DNA of 64,000 nt from the NCBI RefSeq assembly GCF_900177415.1, contig NZ_FXAF01000006.1:768001-832000 (forward strand). The letters run 5' to 3'. The translations under genes and the position numbers were made by a program. Positions 18,025 through 26,445 of the stretch are shown one piece after another; position 1 is the stretch's first letter; each line of letters starts with the position of its first letter. The notes under the pieces are model-generated. The model was not told where the DNA came from. It did no database searches and saw only the letters and a list, made by a program, of their open reading frames with translations. Source of the stretch: Xaviernesmea oryzae. GTDB taxonomy: Bacteria > Pseudomonadota > Alphaproteobacteria > Rhizobiales > Rhizobiaceae.

Positions 18025-18927
18025 ATGGAACTCTGGATCCCCATCACCATCGGCGCTGCCTTCTTGCAGAACCTGCGCTCCGCGCTGCAGAAGCATCTGC
18101 AGGGTTCGCTCGGCACGCGCGGGGCGAGCTTCGTGCGCTTCGGCTACGGGTTTCCGGTGGCGATCCTCTATGTGCTGGCGCTGCATCATTTCGCCGGCTA
18201 TCCGTTTCCGGCGCTCAACTGGACCTTTGCCTTCTGGGCGGTGATCGGCGGTCTTGCGCAGATCTTCGCGACCATCATGCTGGTGCACCTCTTCTCGCTG
18301 AGGAATTTTGCCGTCGGCACGGCCTATTCCAAGACGGAGCCGGTGCAGGCGGCGATCTTCGGATTCATCCTGCTCGGCGAGAAGCTGACGCCCGGATCGG
18401 TCGCCGCGATCATCGTCGGCGTCGTCGGCGTGATGATGATTTCGATGGCGCGCATGCCGCTTTCCTGGCGGAACATGCTGGTGGCATTGACGGGCCGAAC
18501 GGCGCTGATCGGCATCGCCTCCGGCGCCGTCTTCGGCATTTCGGCGGTGGCCTATCGCAGCGCATCCCTCTCGCTCGGCGGACCGGGACCGGTCATGGAG
18601 GCGGCGGTGACGCTCGCCTGCGTGACGACGTTCCAGACGCTCTTCATGCTGGTCTGGATGTTCTGGAAGGACAGGCGCGAGATCGTCCAGGTGCTTCTTA
18701 CCTGGCGTTCGTCCTCGCTGGTGGGGCTCGCCGGCGTCGTCGGCTCGGCCGGCTGGTTCACGGCGATGACGCTGCAGCAGGTGGCCTATGTGCGGGCGCT
18801 CGGCCAGATCGAGCTCGTCTTCACCTTCATGGCCTCCTATTTCCTCTTCCATGAAAAGGTCAACCGCATGGAAGTGGCGGGCTGCCTGCTGATCGTCTGC
18901 GGCATTCTCGGTTTGCTCTTCTCGTGA
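18025..18927 (+). CDS. DMT-superfamily transporter with EamA domains
   Basis: A 300-residue membrane protein with about ten hydrophobic segments forming two EamA repeats (about 5-140 and 160-295). The repeat ends 'KTEPVQAAIFGFILLGEKLTPGS' and 'LGQIELVFTFMASYFLFHEKVN' are typical of drug/metabolite transporters. The substrate is not predictable. It is divergent from the nucleotidase gene and followed by an independent gene 76 bp later. Confidence 0.9.
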   Translation: MELWIPITIGAAFLQNLRSALQKHLQGSLGTRGASFVRFGYGFPVAILYVLALHHFAGYPFPALNWTFAFWAVIGGLAQIFATIMLVHLFSLRNFAVGTAYSKTEPVQAAIFGFILLGEKLTPGSVAAIIVGVVGVMMISMARMPLSWRNMLVALTGRTALIGIASGAVFGISAVAYRSASLSLGGPGPVMEAAVTLACVTTFQTLFMLVWMFWKDRREIVQVLLTWRSSSLVGLAGVVGSAGWFTAMTLQQVAYVRALGQIELVFTFMASYFLFHEKVNRMEVAGCLLIVCGILGLLFS

Positions 18928-19003
18928 TCCGTGCCCGATTTGCGGCGGCATCCGTCGCGGAATCCGGTTAGGATGAGGCCGTTCAAACGGGAGGAATGAT
19001 CCG

Positions 19004-19777
19004 ATGTCTCAGAAGGACAAGGCAACCGCATTCGCCGCGCTTCACCAGAAGGGCAATCCGGTCATCATCTACAATATCTGGGACGCCGGCACGGCGAAGG
19101 CCGTGGCGGATGCCGGCGCCAGGGCGCTCGGCACCGGAAGCTGGTCGGTCGCAGCCGCCCAGGGCTATGCCGACGGGGAGAACCTGCCGCTGGAAGCGCT
19201 GCTCGCCACCGTGAGGTCGATCACCGCTGCGGTCGACCTGCCGCTGTCGGTGGATTTCGAGGGCGGCTATGCGGAGGATCCGGCGGAACTGGCGAGGAAT
19301 GTCGGCAAGGTGATCGACGCCGGCGCGATCGGCATCAATTTCGAGGATCAGGTCGTGCAGGGCAGCGGCATCTATCCGGCAACGCGGCAGGCCGAACGCA
19401 TCCGGGCCGTGCGTGGGATGGCCGACGAGCGCGGCCTGCCCTTTTTCATCAATGCCCGCACGGACCTTTTCCTGCAGGAAGCGGACCGGGCCAGGCATGG
19501 CGGCCTTCTCGACGAGGCGATCGAGCGCGCCCGAGCTTATGCGGAGGCGGGCGGCAGCGGCTTCTTCGCGCCGGGTCTCGCAGACGACGATCTGATCGCC
19601 AGGCTCTGCGAAGCCTCGCCGTTGCCGGTCAACATCATGATGTTTTCCGGCGTCTCCGCTCCGAAACGGCTTGCCGAACTCGGCGTCGGCCGCGTGAGCT
19701 ACGGGCCGGGGCCTTATAGGGCGATGATGGCGAGGCTGAAGGAAGAGGCCGCAGCGGTCTTCGCCGCCGCCGGCTGA
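19004..19777 (+). CDS. Isocitrate lyase / PEP mutase superfamily protein
   Basis: A 257-residue TIM-barrel protein of the ICL/PEPM superfamily. Conserved blocks are NIWDAG (24-29), VDFEGGY (83-89), NFEDQ (112-116) and INARTD (149-154), which carry the Mg and substrate ligands of the superfamily. The KKCGH catalytic loop of true isocitrate and methylisocitrate lyases is absent, so it is probably a C-C lyase or hydrolase on another 2-oxo or phosphonate-like acid. GGAGG precedes the start. It ends 8 bp from the convergent argB stop. Confidence 0.87.
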   Translation: MSQKDKATAFAALHQKGNPVIIYNIWDAGTAKAVADAGARALGTGSWSVAAAQGYADGENLPLEALLATVRSITAAVDLPLSVDFEGGYAEDPAELARNVGKVIDAGAIGINFEDQVVQGSGIYPATRQAERIRAVRGMADERGLPFFINARTDLFLQEADRARHGGLLDEAIERARAYAEAGGSGFFAPGLADDDLIARLCEASPLPVNIMMFSGVSAPKRLAELGVGRVSYGPGPYRAMMARLKEEAAAVFAAAG

Positions 19778-19785
19778 TCTTCGGA

Positions 19786-20673
19786 TTACGGGACGATCAG
19801 CGTGCCGGCGCCGCGCTCGGTGAAGATTTCGAGCAGCACGGAATGGGCGGTCTTGCCGTTCAGGATGACGACGCCCTGAACGCCCGCCTTGATCGCGTCG
19901 ATGCAGGTCTCGACCTTCGGGATCATGCCGCCGGAGATCGTGCCGTCCTTGATGAGCGCCTGGGCCTGCGCCACCGTCAGTTCCTTGATCAGTTCCTTGT
20001 TCTTGTCGAGAACGCCCGGAACATCGGTGAGGAAGAGCAGGCGCGTGGCGCTGAGCGCGCCGGCAATCGCGCCCGCGAACGTGTCGGCGTTGATGTTGTA
20101 GGTGGCGCCGTCGCGGCCGGGTGCGACCGGGGCGATGACCGGGATCATTTCCGACTTGGCGAGCAGGTCGAGCAGCGTGCGGTCGACTTCCACCACCTCG
20201 CCGACGAAGCCGAGGTCGAGCACGCGCTCGATATTGCTGTCGGGATCGACGACCGTCTTCTTGGCCTTCTCGGCGAAGACCATGTTGCCGTCCTTGCCGC
20301 AGAGACCGATCGCCCATTCGCCGGTCTGGTTGATCAGCGCGACGATCTCCTTGTTGATCGAGCCGGCCAGCACCATCTCGACGATCTCGACCGTCTTCTG
20401 GTCGGTGACGCGCAGTCCGCCTTCGAACTTGGATTCGATGCCCATCTTGGAGAGCATGGCGCCGATCTGCGGCCCGCCGCCATGCACGACGATCGGGTTG
20501 ACGCCGGACTGCTTGAGAAGCGCGATATCCGCCGCGAACGCCTTGCCGAGCTCCGTGTCGCCCATGGCGTGGCCGCCATATTTCACGACGATGGTCTTGT
20601 TCTCGTAGCGCTGCATATAGGGCAGCGCCTGCGCCAGAAGCTTCGCCTGAAGTTCGCTGTCGGAAGCGGTCAT
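19786..20673 (-). CDS. argB: Acetylglutamate kinase
   Basis: A 295-residue amino-acid kinase that phosphorylates N-acetylglutamate, the second step of arginine synthesis. The N-terminal '[11 protein letters not shown]' and '[13 protein letters not shown]' bind phosphate and substrate; '[16 protein letters not shown]' and '[13 protein letters not shown]' are later family blocks. The N-terminal helix with 'LPYMQRY' suggests an arginine-inhibited, hexamer-forming type. In rhizobia argB normally lies beside engB; here the ECF sigma module separates them. Confidence 0.96.
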   Translation of the reverse strand: MTASDSELQAKLLAQALPYMQRYENKTIVVKYGGHAMGDTELGKAFAADIALLKQSGVNPIVVHGGGPQIGAMLSKMGIESKFEGGLRVTDQKTVEIVEMVLAGSINKEIVALINQTGEWAIGLCGKDGNMVFAEKAKKTVVDPDSNIERVLDLGFVGEVVEVDRTLLDLLAKSEMIPVIAPVAPGRDGATYNINADTFAGAIAGALSATRLLFLTDVPGVLDKNKELIKELTVAQAQALIKDGTISGGMIPKVETCIDAIKAGVQGVVILNGKTAHSVLLEIFTERGAGTLIVP

Positions 20674-20812
20674 CGAATTCCCCGTGATCTCTGAGTGGGG
20701 CCTTTTAGCGCATGTTTTTGACGGAGGAAATAATGCACGGGCAGTTTAGCGGATTGACATGCAAGCTGCGGGCGTGCCTGTTGCATGGAAGACATCTGCG
20801 CAGGGAGGCGGG

Positions 20813-21358
20813 ATGGATGCCGGTGAGGAGATTGCGGTTCTGATTTCGCGCGTGGCATTGCGCGATCGAACCGCGTTTTCCGCACTCTACACGGCAACGG
20901 CTCCGAAACTTTTCTCGGTGTGCCTACGTATCCTGAAGGATAGGACAGAAGCCGAAGATGCGCTTCAGGAAGTGTTCGTGAAGGTATGGCAGCGTGCGGA
21001 CCGTTTCGCGGCGATCGGGACAAGCCCCATGGGTTGGCTCGTGGCAATCGCACGCAACCATGCCATCGATATTCTGCGTGCCCGCCGGCCCTTGGCCGAT
21101 AGTATCGAGGAAGAGGGCCGGAGCCTTCCCGATTCCTCTCCGGACCCCGAGGTGGCAACCGTCGTCAAAGGTGAAGGAAGGCGCATTGACAGGTGTATGG
21201 AAGAGTTGGAATCTGATCGTGCCAGCGCAGTCCGCAGCGCATATGTGGAAGGTCTGACCTATCAGGAGCTGGCCGAACGCCACGGTGTGCCTTTGAACAC
21301 CATGCGTACGTGGCTGCGGCGCAGCCTTTTGAAGCTGAGAGAGTGTCTGGACCGATGA
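20813..21358 (+). CDS. ECF-type RNA polymerase sigma factor
   Basis: A 181-residue group IV sigma factor. Sigma-2 spans about residues 20-90 ('RTEAEDALQEVFVKVWQ' core-binding helix, 'IGTSPMGWLVAIARNHAIDILRA' for -10 recognition). Sigma-4 spans about 125-180 ('GLTYQELAERHGVPLNTMRTWLRRSLLKLRECL' region with a helix-turn-helix for the -35). ATG 20813 has GGGAGG upstream; a longer frame from 20759 lacks family sequence. It overlaps the anti-sigma start by 4 bp. The likely target promoter is the TGAAAC-N17-CGTC site before the fasciclin gene at 22129. Confidence 0.93.
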   Translation: MDAGEEIAVLISRVALRDRTAFSALYTATAPKLFSVCLRILKDRTEAEDALQEVFVKVWQRADRFAAIGTSPMGWLVAIARNHAIDILRARRPLADSIEEEGRSLPDSSPDPEVATVVKGEGRRIDRCMEELESDRASAVRSAYVEGLTYQELAERHGVPLNTMRTWLRRSLLKLRECLDR

Positions 21359-22080
21359 CGAGGCCGGAACAGAGCGAAGGAGACCGTTCCCGCGACGAGG
21401 TTCTCGCCGGCGAATATGTACTCGGCGTCCTCTCCCTGGAAGACCGCAGGCGGGTCGAGGCGCGCATCGAGCACGATCGCGACTTCGCCGCCATCGTTGC
21501 GCGCTGGCAGGAGAACCTTACGCGTCTCGATGACGAATACGCACCCGTGCCGCCGCCGTCCCATCTGTTTCCGGCGCTGGAAGCGCGCCTTTTTCCGGAT
21601 ACCGCAGCCGCCGAAGGGCGGCGCCCGGCCGGTCTGTGGAATTCGCTTTTCCTCTGGCGGGCGATTTCCTTCGCATCTATCGCCCTGCTGATCACCTATG
21701 TGTCGCTCGACAGCGGCTGGATCGGCATCAGGCAGCCGGCAGCCCCTCTCGTCGCGGAAATGGTCGGGGAGGGCAGTTCCTTGGCGCTGATGGCGCATTA
21801 CGATGCGCAGAACGGCCGGCTTCGGATCACGCCGGTGGCGGCAGGCGCGGCGGACGAGCGCTCGCTGGAACTCTGGCTGGTGCCCGGCGGCAGTGATCCC
21901 GCCATTTCGCTCGGAGTGCTGCCGCAATCGGGCGAGGGAGAGGTGGAAATTCCGGCGAACCTTCGAAGCCGCATCGCCGAAGGCGTGACATTGGCCGTCA
22001 GCATGGAGCCCTTCGGAGGTTCGCCCACCGGACAGGCCACCGGCCCGGTCATAGCGGCCGGACAGACGAGGCGGCCTTGA
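21355..22080 (+). CDS. Membrane anti-sigma factor, RskA family
   Basis: A 241-residue protein. The N-terminal cytoplasmic part (about 1-90) has the 'LAGEYVLGVLSLEDRRRVEARI' helix typical of anti-sigma-K/RskA proteins; one TM segment follows (about 98-117). The periplasmic C-terminal domain ('LELWLVPGGSDPAISLGVL') is the RskA fold. It should hold the ECF sigma factor at the membrane and release it after a cell-envelope or oxidative signal. The start overlaps the sigma stop (ATGA). No HCC zinc motif is seen, so this is not a ZAS-type anti-sigma. Confidence 0.88.
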   Translation: MTRPEQSEGDRSRDEVLAGEYVLGVLSLEDRRRVEARIEHDRDFAAIVARWQENLTRLDDEYAPVPPPSHLFPALEARLFPDTAAAEGRRPAGLWNSLFLWRAISFASIALLITYVSLDSGWIGIRQPAAPLVAEMVGEGSSLALMAHYDAQNGRLRITPVAAGAADERSLELWLVPGGSDPAISLGVLPQSGEGEVEIPANLRSRIAEGVTLAVSMEPFGGSPTGQATGPVIAAGQTRRP

Positions 22081-22128
22081 TGCGCCCGTGAGGCGCTGGC
22101 GGCTGATCGAAAAAAAATACAGGGCATC

Positions 22129-22155
22129 TGAAACTCTTCTTCCGAAAGCCTCGTC
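22129..22155 (+). promoter_or_regulatory. Candidate ECF promoter for the fasciclin gene
   Basis: TGAAAC (22129-22134) and CGTC (22152-22155) are separated by 17 bp, a form typical of ECF promoters (AAC-containing -35, CGTC -10). It lies 60 bp before the fasciclin start codon and directly after the anti-sigma gene. I did not find the same site before the sigma gene. Confidence 0.6.
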
Positions 22156-22214
22156 CCTGGTGATGTTCCCGATGAGGACGGGACGATCAACCACAAGAGG
22201 AAGAGGAAACGAAA

Positions 22215-22772
22215 ATGTCGAAGCCCGCACTCCGCGCCCTTGCCGCGGCAGCCGTTCTTTCCGCCGGCATCCTGGCGGCTCACGCCGAGAACCCGAAGGT
22301 CGGCGGCGCGGCGATGTTCGAGGACAAGAACATCGTTGAGAACGCGATGAACTCCAAGGATCACACCACCCTGGTCGCAGCGGTCAAGGCTGCCGGCCTG
22401 GTGGAAACGCTGCAGGGAAAAGGCCCCTTCACCGTTTTCGCTCCGACCAACGCCGCCTTCGACGCCTTGCCGGCGGGCACGGTGGATACGCTCCTGAAGC
22501 CGGAAAACAAGGAAAAGCTTGCCAAAGTCCTGACCTGCCATGTGGTTGCGGCCGACGCCATGTCGTCCGCCATTTCCAAGATGGTCAAGGACGACGGCGG
22601 CGAGCACGACGTCAAGACCGTCGGCGGTTGCGTGCTCAAGGCCAAGCAGGACATGGGCAAGATCACCCTCACGGATGAGAATGGCGATGTGGCGAAGGTC
22701 ACCATTGCCGACGTCAAGCAGTCGAACGGCGTGATCCACGTCATCGACCGGGTGCTTCTGCCGAAGATGTAG
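22215..22772 (+). CDS. Secreted fasciclin (FAS1)-domain protein
   Basis: A 185-residue exported protein with signal peptide (residues 1-24, ending AHA) and a single FAS1 domain (about 40-184). The H1 box 'TVFAPTNAAFDALP' and the H2 box 'SNGVIHVIDRVLLP' are clear. FAS1 proteins act in adhesion; in rhizobia a related protein is linked to symbiosis. The gene follows the sigma/anti-sigma pair after 134 bp and has its own ECF-type promoter, so it is the probable main output of that module. A terminator follows. Confidence 0.93.
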   Translation: MSKPALRALAAAAVLSAGILAAHAENPKVGGAAMFEDKNIVENAMNSKDHTTLVAAVKAAGLVETLQGKGPFTVFAPTNAAFDALPAGTVDTLLKPENKEKLAKVLTCHVVAADAMSSAISKMVKDDGGEHDVKTVGGCVLKAKQDMGKITLTDENGDVAKVTIADVKQSNGVIHVIDRVLLPKM

Positions 22773-22806
22773 GAAAGGCGGGTCGCAATCGCGTTATCGT
22801 GGATAC

Positions 22807-22831
22807 CCGGGCGCTTCCAGGCGCCCGGTTT
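22807..22831 (+). terminator. Terminator after the fasciclin gene
   Basis: An 8-bp perfect stem (22807-22814 with 22821-22828, CCGGGCGC/GCGCCCGG) with a 6-nt loop is followed by TTT. It lies between convergent fasciclin and engB genes and may serve both. Confidence 0.7.
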
Positions 22832-22836
22832 CCGTT

Positions 22837-23496
22837 TCAGGTGCCCTGGCCGACCGTTTCGGCGATCGCCTGGCGCAATTCGTCGAGACCTTTCCCCTTC
22901 TCCGAGGAAGTCGAAAGCACGTCCGGATAGGCGGCCGGACGCTTGCGGATCTTCTCCGCCGTCTCGGCGATCAGCCTCGGTACGGCGGGTTCCTTGATCT
23001 TGTCGGTCTTGGTCAGCACGATCTGATAGGAGACGGCCGCCTTGTCGAGCAGGCCGAGGACCTCCTCGTCGTTCTTCTTGAGGCCGTGGCGGCTGTCGAT
23101 CAGAACGTAGACGCGTTTCAAGGTGGCCCGGCCGCGCAGATAGTCGAAAACCAGCTTCGTCCAGGCATCGACCTGCTCCTTCGGCGCCTGGGCGTAGCCG
23201 TAGCCGGGCATGTCGACCAGCGCCATGGGCGGCAGGTCGGCGCCTTCGCCGGAATAGCCGTCCGGCACGAAATAATTGAGCTCCTGCGTGCGGCCCGGCG
23301 TGTTGGATGTGCGTGCCAGGCCTTTCTGACCGACGAGCGCATTGATCAGCGACGACTTGCCGACATTCGAGCGTCCGGCAAAGGCAACCTCGAGCGGCCC
23401 TTCCGGCGGCAGGAATTTCATCGAAGGCACGCCGCGGATGAAGATCCAGGGGCGGCCGAAAAGCGGCTTGTCGTCCGTGCTCTTGTCTGCGGGCAT
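22837..23496 (-). CDS. engB: Ribosome-biogenesis GTP-binding protein EngB/YihA/YsxC
   Basis: A 219-residue GTPase needed for 50S assembly. G1 is GRSNVGKSS (41-49), switch I has '[14 protein letters not shown]', G3 is [10 protein letters not shown]4 is LTKTDK, and '[14 protein letters not shown]' provides G5. It lies 124 bp after yidC on the same strand, in the conserved rhizobial order rpmH-rnpA-yidC-engB. Confidence 0.96.
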   Translation of the reverse strand: MPADKSTDDKPLFGRPWIFIRGVPSMKFLPPEGPLEVAFAGRSNVGKSSLINALVGQKGLARTSNTPGRTQELNYFVPDGYSGEGADLPPMALVDMPGYGYAQAPKEQVDAWTKLVFDYLRGRATLKRVYVLIDSRHGLKKNDEEVLGLLDKAAVSYQIVLTKTDKIKEPAVPRLIAETAEKIRKRPAAYPDVLSTSSEKGKGLDELRQAIAETVGQGT

Positions 23497-23585
23497 CGCG
23501 TCCTGTGGTCCTGTCTTTCGAGAACAAAAAACCGCTTCAGGGTTTTGAGCGGCAATGTCAAGCTTGGAAGGCTTGCGGGAAGGAG

Positions 23586-23615
23586 AAATGAAAAGCCCCG
23601 CCGGAGCGGGGCTTT
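23586..23615 (-). terminator. Terminator after yidC
   Basis: A 10-bp perfect stem (23592-23601 with 23606-23615, AAAGCCCCGC/GCGGGGCTTT) with CGGA loop is followed on the minus strand by TTTTCATTTC. It lies 5 bp past the yidC stop, so engB needs read-through or its own promoter. Confidence 0.82.
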
Positions 23616-23620
23616 AAAAT

Positions 23621-25423
23621 CTATTTCGATGCCGCCGGTTTTCGTCGGAAGAGGCCCTTCAGATTGGAGAAGAGCTCGATCTTGGCGCCGTGGCGCTTCA
23701 TGATCAGCGCCTGCTGGGTGATCGACAGCGTGTTGTTCCAGGCCCAGTAGATGACGAGGCCGGCCGGGAAGGACGCCAGCATGAAGGTGAAGACGACCGG
23801 CATCCAGGTGAAGATCATCGCCTGGGTCGGATCCGGCGGCGTCGGGTTCATCCGCATCTGCAGGAACATCGTGATGCCCATGACGAGCGGCCAGACGCCG
23901 ATCAGCAGGAAGTGCGGCACGTCGTAGGGCAAAAGGCCGAACAGGTTGAAGAGCGACGTCGGGTCCGGCGCGGAAAGGTCCTGGATCCAGCCGAAGAAGG
24001 GCGCGTGCCGCATCTCGATCGTGACGTAGATGACCTTGTAGAGCGCGAAGAAGACGGGGATCTGCAGGAGCACCGGCCAGCAGCCGGCGATCGGATTGAT
24101 CTTCTCCTCCTTATAGAGGGCCATCATCGCCTGCTGCATGGCCATGCGGTCGTCGCCATGCTTCGCCTTCAGCTCCTCGAGCTTCGGCTGCACGCGCTTC
24201 ATGTTCGCCATGGAGGCGTACTGCTTGTTGGCGAGCGGGAAGAACAGCGCCTTCACCACGACCGTCGTCAGGAGGATCGCCACGCCGAAATTGCCCACGT
24301 GACGGAAGAAGAAATCCATCAGCTGGAACATCGGCTTGGTGATGAAATAGAACCAGCCCCAGTCGATCAGGCGGTTGAACTGCGGGATCGAATAGTCGGT
24401 CTCGTAGCGCGAGACGAGCGGCACTTCCTTGGCGCCGGCGAAGACCAGGTTCTTGAGCTCGGTCGACTGACCGGGCTGGATGGTCAGGTCGTCGCCCTTG
24501 TAGTCGGCCTGATAGCTCGCCTGCCCGCCGGTGAAATGCGAGAAGCGCGTGACGTAGGGCAGCGTCTGCGGCGGAACGATGGTGGCCGCCCAGTACTTGT
24601 CGGTGATGCCGAACCAGCCGGTCGTCGCCTTCTCGTTGGTATACTGCTCTTCCTCGATATTGGAGTAGGTGTGTTCGCTGAGGCGGCCGCTTTCGCCCAT
24701 CACGCCGATGAAGCCCTCATGGATGACCCAGACGGAAGGCGTCGCCGGCTTGTTGTTGCGGATGACGCGGCCATAGGGGGTCAGCGCCACCGGAGCAGCC
24801 GTCTTGTTGTCGACCTTGTCCGTGACCGTCAGCATGTAATGGTCGTCAACGGAGATCGTGCGGGTGAAGGTGATGCCCTTGTCGTTGGTGAAGGAAAGCG
24901 TCACCGGCGTCTGCTGGGTCAGCTTGTCGCCGCTTGCGAGCGTCCATTGGGTGCTCGTGCCGGGCACGGTGCCGATGGCTTCGTTGGGGATGTAGCCGAG
25001 CTCGGTGAAATAACCGTCGCGCGTATCCGACGGCGAGAAGAGCGTGATGATCGGGCTCGAGTCGTCCACGGTCTCGTGGTATTCGCGCAGCTTCAGGTCG
25101 TCGAAACGGGCGCCGGTCAGGTTGATGGAACCGATGAGCGCGGGCGTCTCGATCTGCACGCGGGGCGTTTTCGCAAGCGCCTGGTCGCGGGTGACGGTCG
25201 TCTGCGCAGGGTTGGCGCCCGGCAGGTTGCCGGTCGGCGTGCTCTGGGCGCCGGGGCTTTCCGGAGAGGTGGTCTGGGCGGCCTCGCCTTGAAGCGCGCG
25301 GCGAGCCTCCTCGGCGCGCTGCTGGGCCTCCATCCTCGGATTCATATAGAGGAACTGCCAGGCAAGGACGATCAGCACCGAGAGCGCGATCGCGATGAAG
25401 TAATTACGGTTCTTTTCCATCAT
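23621..25423 (-). CDS. yidC: Membrane protein insertase YidC
   Basis: A 600-residue YidC/Oxa1 insertase of the Gram-negative type. An N-terminal TM anchor (about 7-24) is followed by a Pro/Gln-rich linker, a large periplasmic beta-sandwich domain (about 80-350) and the five-helix insertase core ('[21 protein letters not shown]', '[22 protein letters not shown]', '[19 protein letters not shown]'). The basic C-terminal tail contacts ribosomes. It overlaps rnpA by 4 bp (ATGA). Confidence 0.97.
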   Translation of the reverse strand: MMEKNRNYFIAIALSVLIVLAWQFLYMNPRMEAQQRAEEARRALQGEAAQTTSPESPGAQSTPTGNLPGANPAQTTVTRDQALAKTPRVQIETPALIGSINLTGARFDDLKLREYHETVDDSSPIITLFSPSDTRDGYFTELGYIPNEAIGTVPGTSTQWTLASGDKLTQQTPVTLSFTNDKGITFTRTISVDDHYMLTVTDKVDNKTAAPVALTPYGRVIRNNKPATPSVWVIHEGFIGVMGESGRLSEHTYSNIEEEQYTNEKATTGWFGITDKYWAATIVPPQTLPYVTRFSHFTGGQASYQADYKGDDLTIQPGQSTELKNLVFAGAKEVPLVSRYETDYSIPQFNRLIDWGWFYFITKPMFQLMDFFFRHVGNFGVAILLTTVVVKALFFPLANKQYASMANMKRVQPKLEELKAKHGDDRMAMQQAMMALYKEEKINPIAGCWPVLLQIPVFFALYKVIYVTIEMRHAPFFGWIQDLSAPDPTSLFNLFGLLPYDVPHFLLIGVWPLVMGITMFLQMRMNPTPPDPTQAMIFTWMPVVFTFMLASFPAGLVIYWAWNNTLSITQQALIMKRHGAKIELFSNLKGLFRRKPAASK

Positions 25424-25812
25424 GCTTTCCTGGAACGGGTCTCCTCGGACCGCTTCGGTTTCGGCTTGCTTTCGATGCGATCGATAAGCTGTGCCGTCAT
25501 ATCCGCAAAGGGAGCCGTCAGCACCTCCCGCCGCGCGACAATCACATAGTCGTGTCCGTTCTTCATTGCAAATCCGGCAGATTGCCTCACCGCCTCCTTC
25601 AGGCGGCGGCGCATGCGGTTGCGTTCGACCGCGTTGCCCTGCTTCTTGGTGACGGTGAAGCCGACGCGCGGCGGCTCGTCCGGCGCGGCGCGGTCGAGGA
25701 CCTCCAGAAGGAAGGTCCGGCCCCGGCGGCTTTCGCCTTCCCGGACGGCGAGGAACTGCGGCCGGCTCTTGAGCCGCCCGACAGTTTTCTTGTCTTTCGT
25801 TTCGCTCGTCAT
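25420..25812 (-). CDS. rnpA: Ribonuclease P protein component
   Basis: A 130-residue basic protein that binds the RNase P RNA and helps process tRNA 5' ends. The RNR signature '[17 protein letters not shown]' and the 'GFTVTKKQG' strand are diagnostic. It starts 27 bp after rpmH and its stop overlaps the yidC start, the classic rpmH-rnpA-yidC arrangement. Confidence 0.95.
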   Translation of the reverse strand: MTSETKDKKTVGRLKSRPQFLAVREGESRRGRTFLLEVLDRAAPDEPPRVGFTVTKKQGNAVERNRMRRRLKEAVRQSAGFAMKNGHDYVIVARREVLTAPFADMTAQLIDRIESKPKPKRSEETRSRKA

Positions 25813-25839
25813 CGCCCGGTCATCTCGGGCATCCCGGCC

Positions 25840-25974
25840 TTAGGCCGAGAGACGCTTGCGGCCACGGGCGCGGCGTGCGGAAAGAACCTTGCGGCCGCCT
25901 TTGGTGGCCATGCGGGCACGGAATCCGTGACGGCGCTTGCGGACAAGCTTGGACGGTTGATAGGTACGCTTCAT
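25840..25974 (-). CDS. rpmH: 50S ribosomal protein L34
   Basis: A 44-residue highly basic protein, [17 protein letters not shown] at the start, [18 protein letters not shown] at the end; both are family hallmarks. It is too short for usual ORF cut-offs but its sequence and position before rnpA are unambiguous. A near-consensus promoter lies at 26105-26133 and the leader holds a perfect inverted repeat. Confidence 0.98.
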   Translation of the reverse strand: MKRTYQPSKLVRKRRHGFRARMATKGGRKVLSARRARGRKRLSA

Positions 25975-26011
25975 TTATTTTAACACCGCGGTGTGCGGCC
26001 CTTCTTGGATT

Positions 26012-26032
26012 TTGCCGTCGTCACGACGGCAA
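26012..26032 (-). promoter_or_regulatory. Perfect hairpin in the rpmH leader
   Basis: Ten-base arms (26012-26021 and 26023-26032) are exact reverse complements around one base. It lies in the predicted leader of about 120 nt, 38 bp before the rpmH start codon. No T-run follows, so it is more likely an RNA structure or protein site than a terminator. Confidence 0.5.
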
Positions 26033-26104
26033 GAGCGTTTCGGAAAAACGATCCGCGCAAGCGGCTGCACGCGTGCAAGCCCGCCAGAGCTGAACGTGCG
26101 CGGC

Positions 26105-26133
26105 TTATAAGAGGACTTTGAAGGGAAAGTCAA
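26105..26133 (-). promoter_or_regulatory. rpmH: Sigma-70 promoter of rpmH-rnpA-yidC
   Basis: On the minus strand TTGACT (26133-26128) and TTATAA (26110-26105) are separated by exactly 17 bp, close to the housekeeping consensus and fitting a strongly expressed ribosomal gene. Confidence 0.8.
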
Positions 26134-26445
26134 TCGCCGCCGGCCTTTTCGCCCGGATCTCTTCGCGTCCGCATATGCGGCCAAAGCGGAACTCGGCATG
26201 TCGATCGTCAAGAATTGCCGCGGCCCCTGCCTGCCTGATCTTCACCTTCGAAGTGCGGGAGGCGCAGGAAGCGAACCGGAGCCTTGCCAAGTATTGAGGC
26301 ATTATACTCCCGGCCGCGCGGCGGGGGCTCTATTCGAATCTAAAGTATTTCTTAATGCATGAATGCTAATTTTAGCAATCAATGGAAGGAATTGCCGGCG
26401 GGACGGCGACTTCCTGCGTTTCATGGCGTGATGAGGGGAAAAGCA

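Larger units (their letters stand above)
25975..26445 (+). other. Gene-free region between rpmH and the second chemoreceptor
   Basis: This 471-bp divergent intergenic region holds the rpmH leader and promoter on the minus side and an AT-rich stretch (about 26330-26400) before the chemoreceptor gene. Open frames here are short and without family resemblance. No RNA gene was recognised. Confidence 0.7.
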
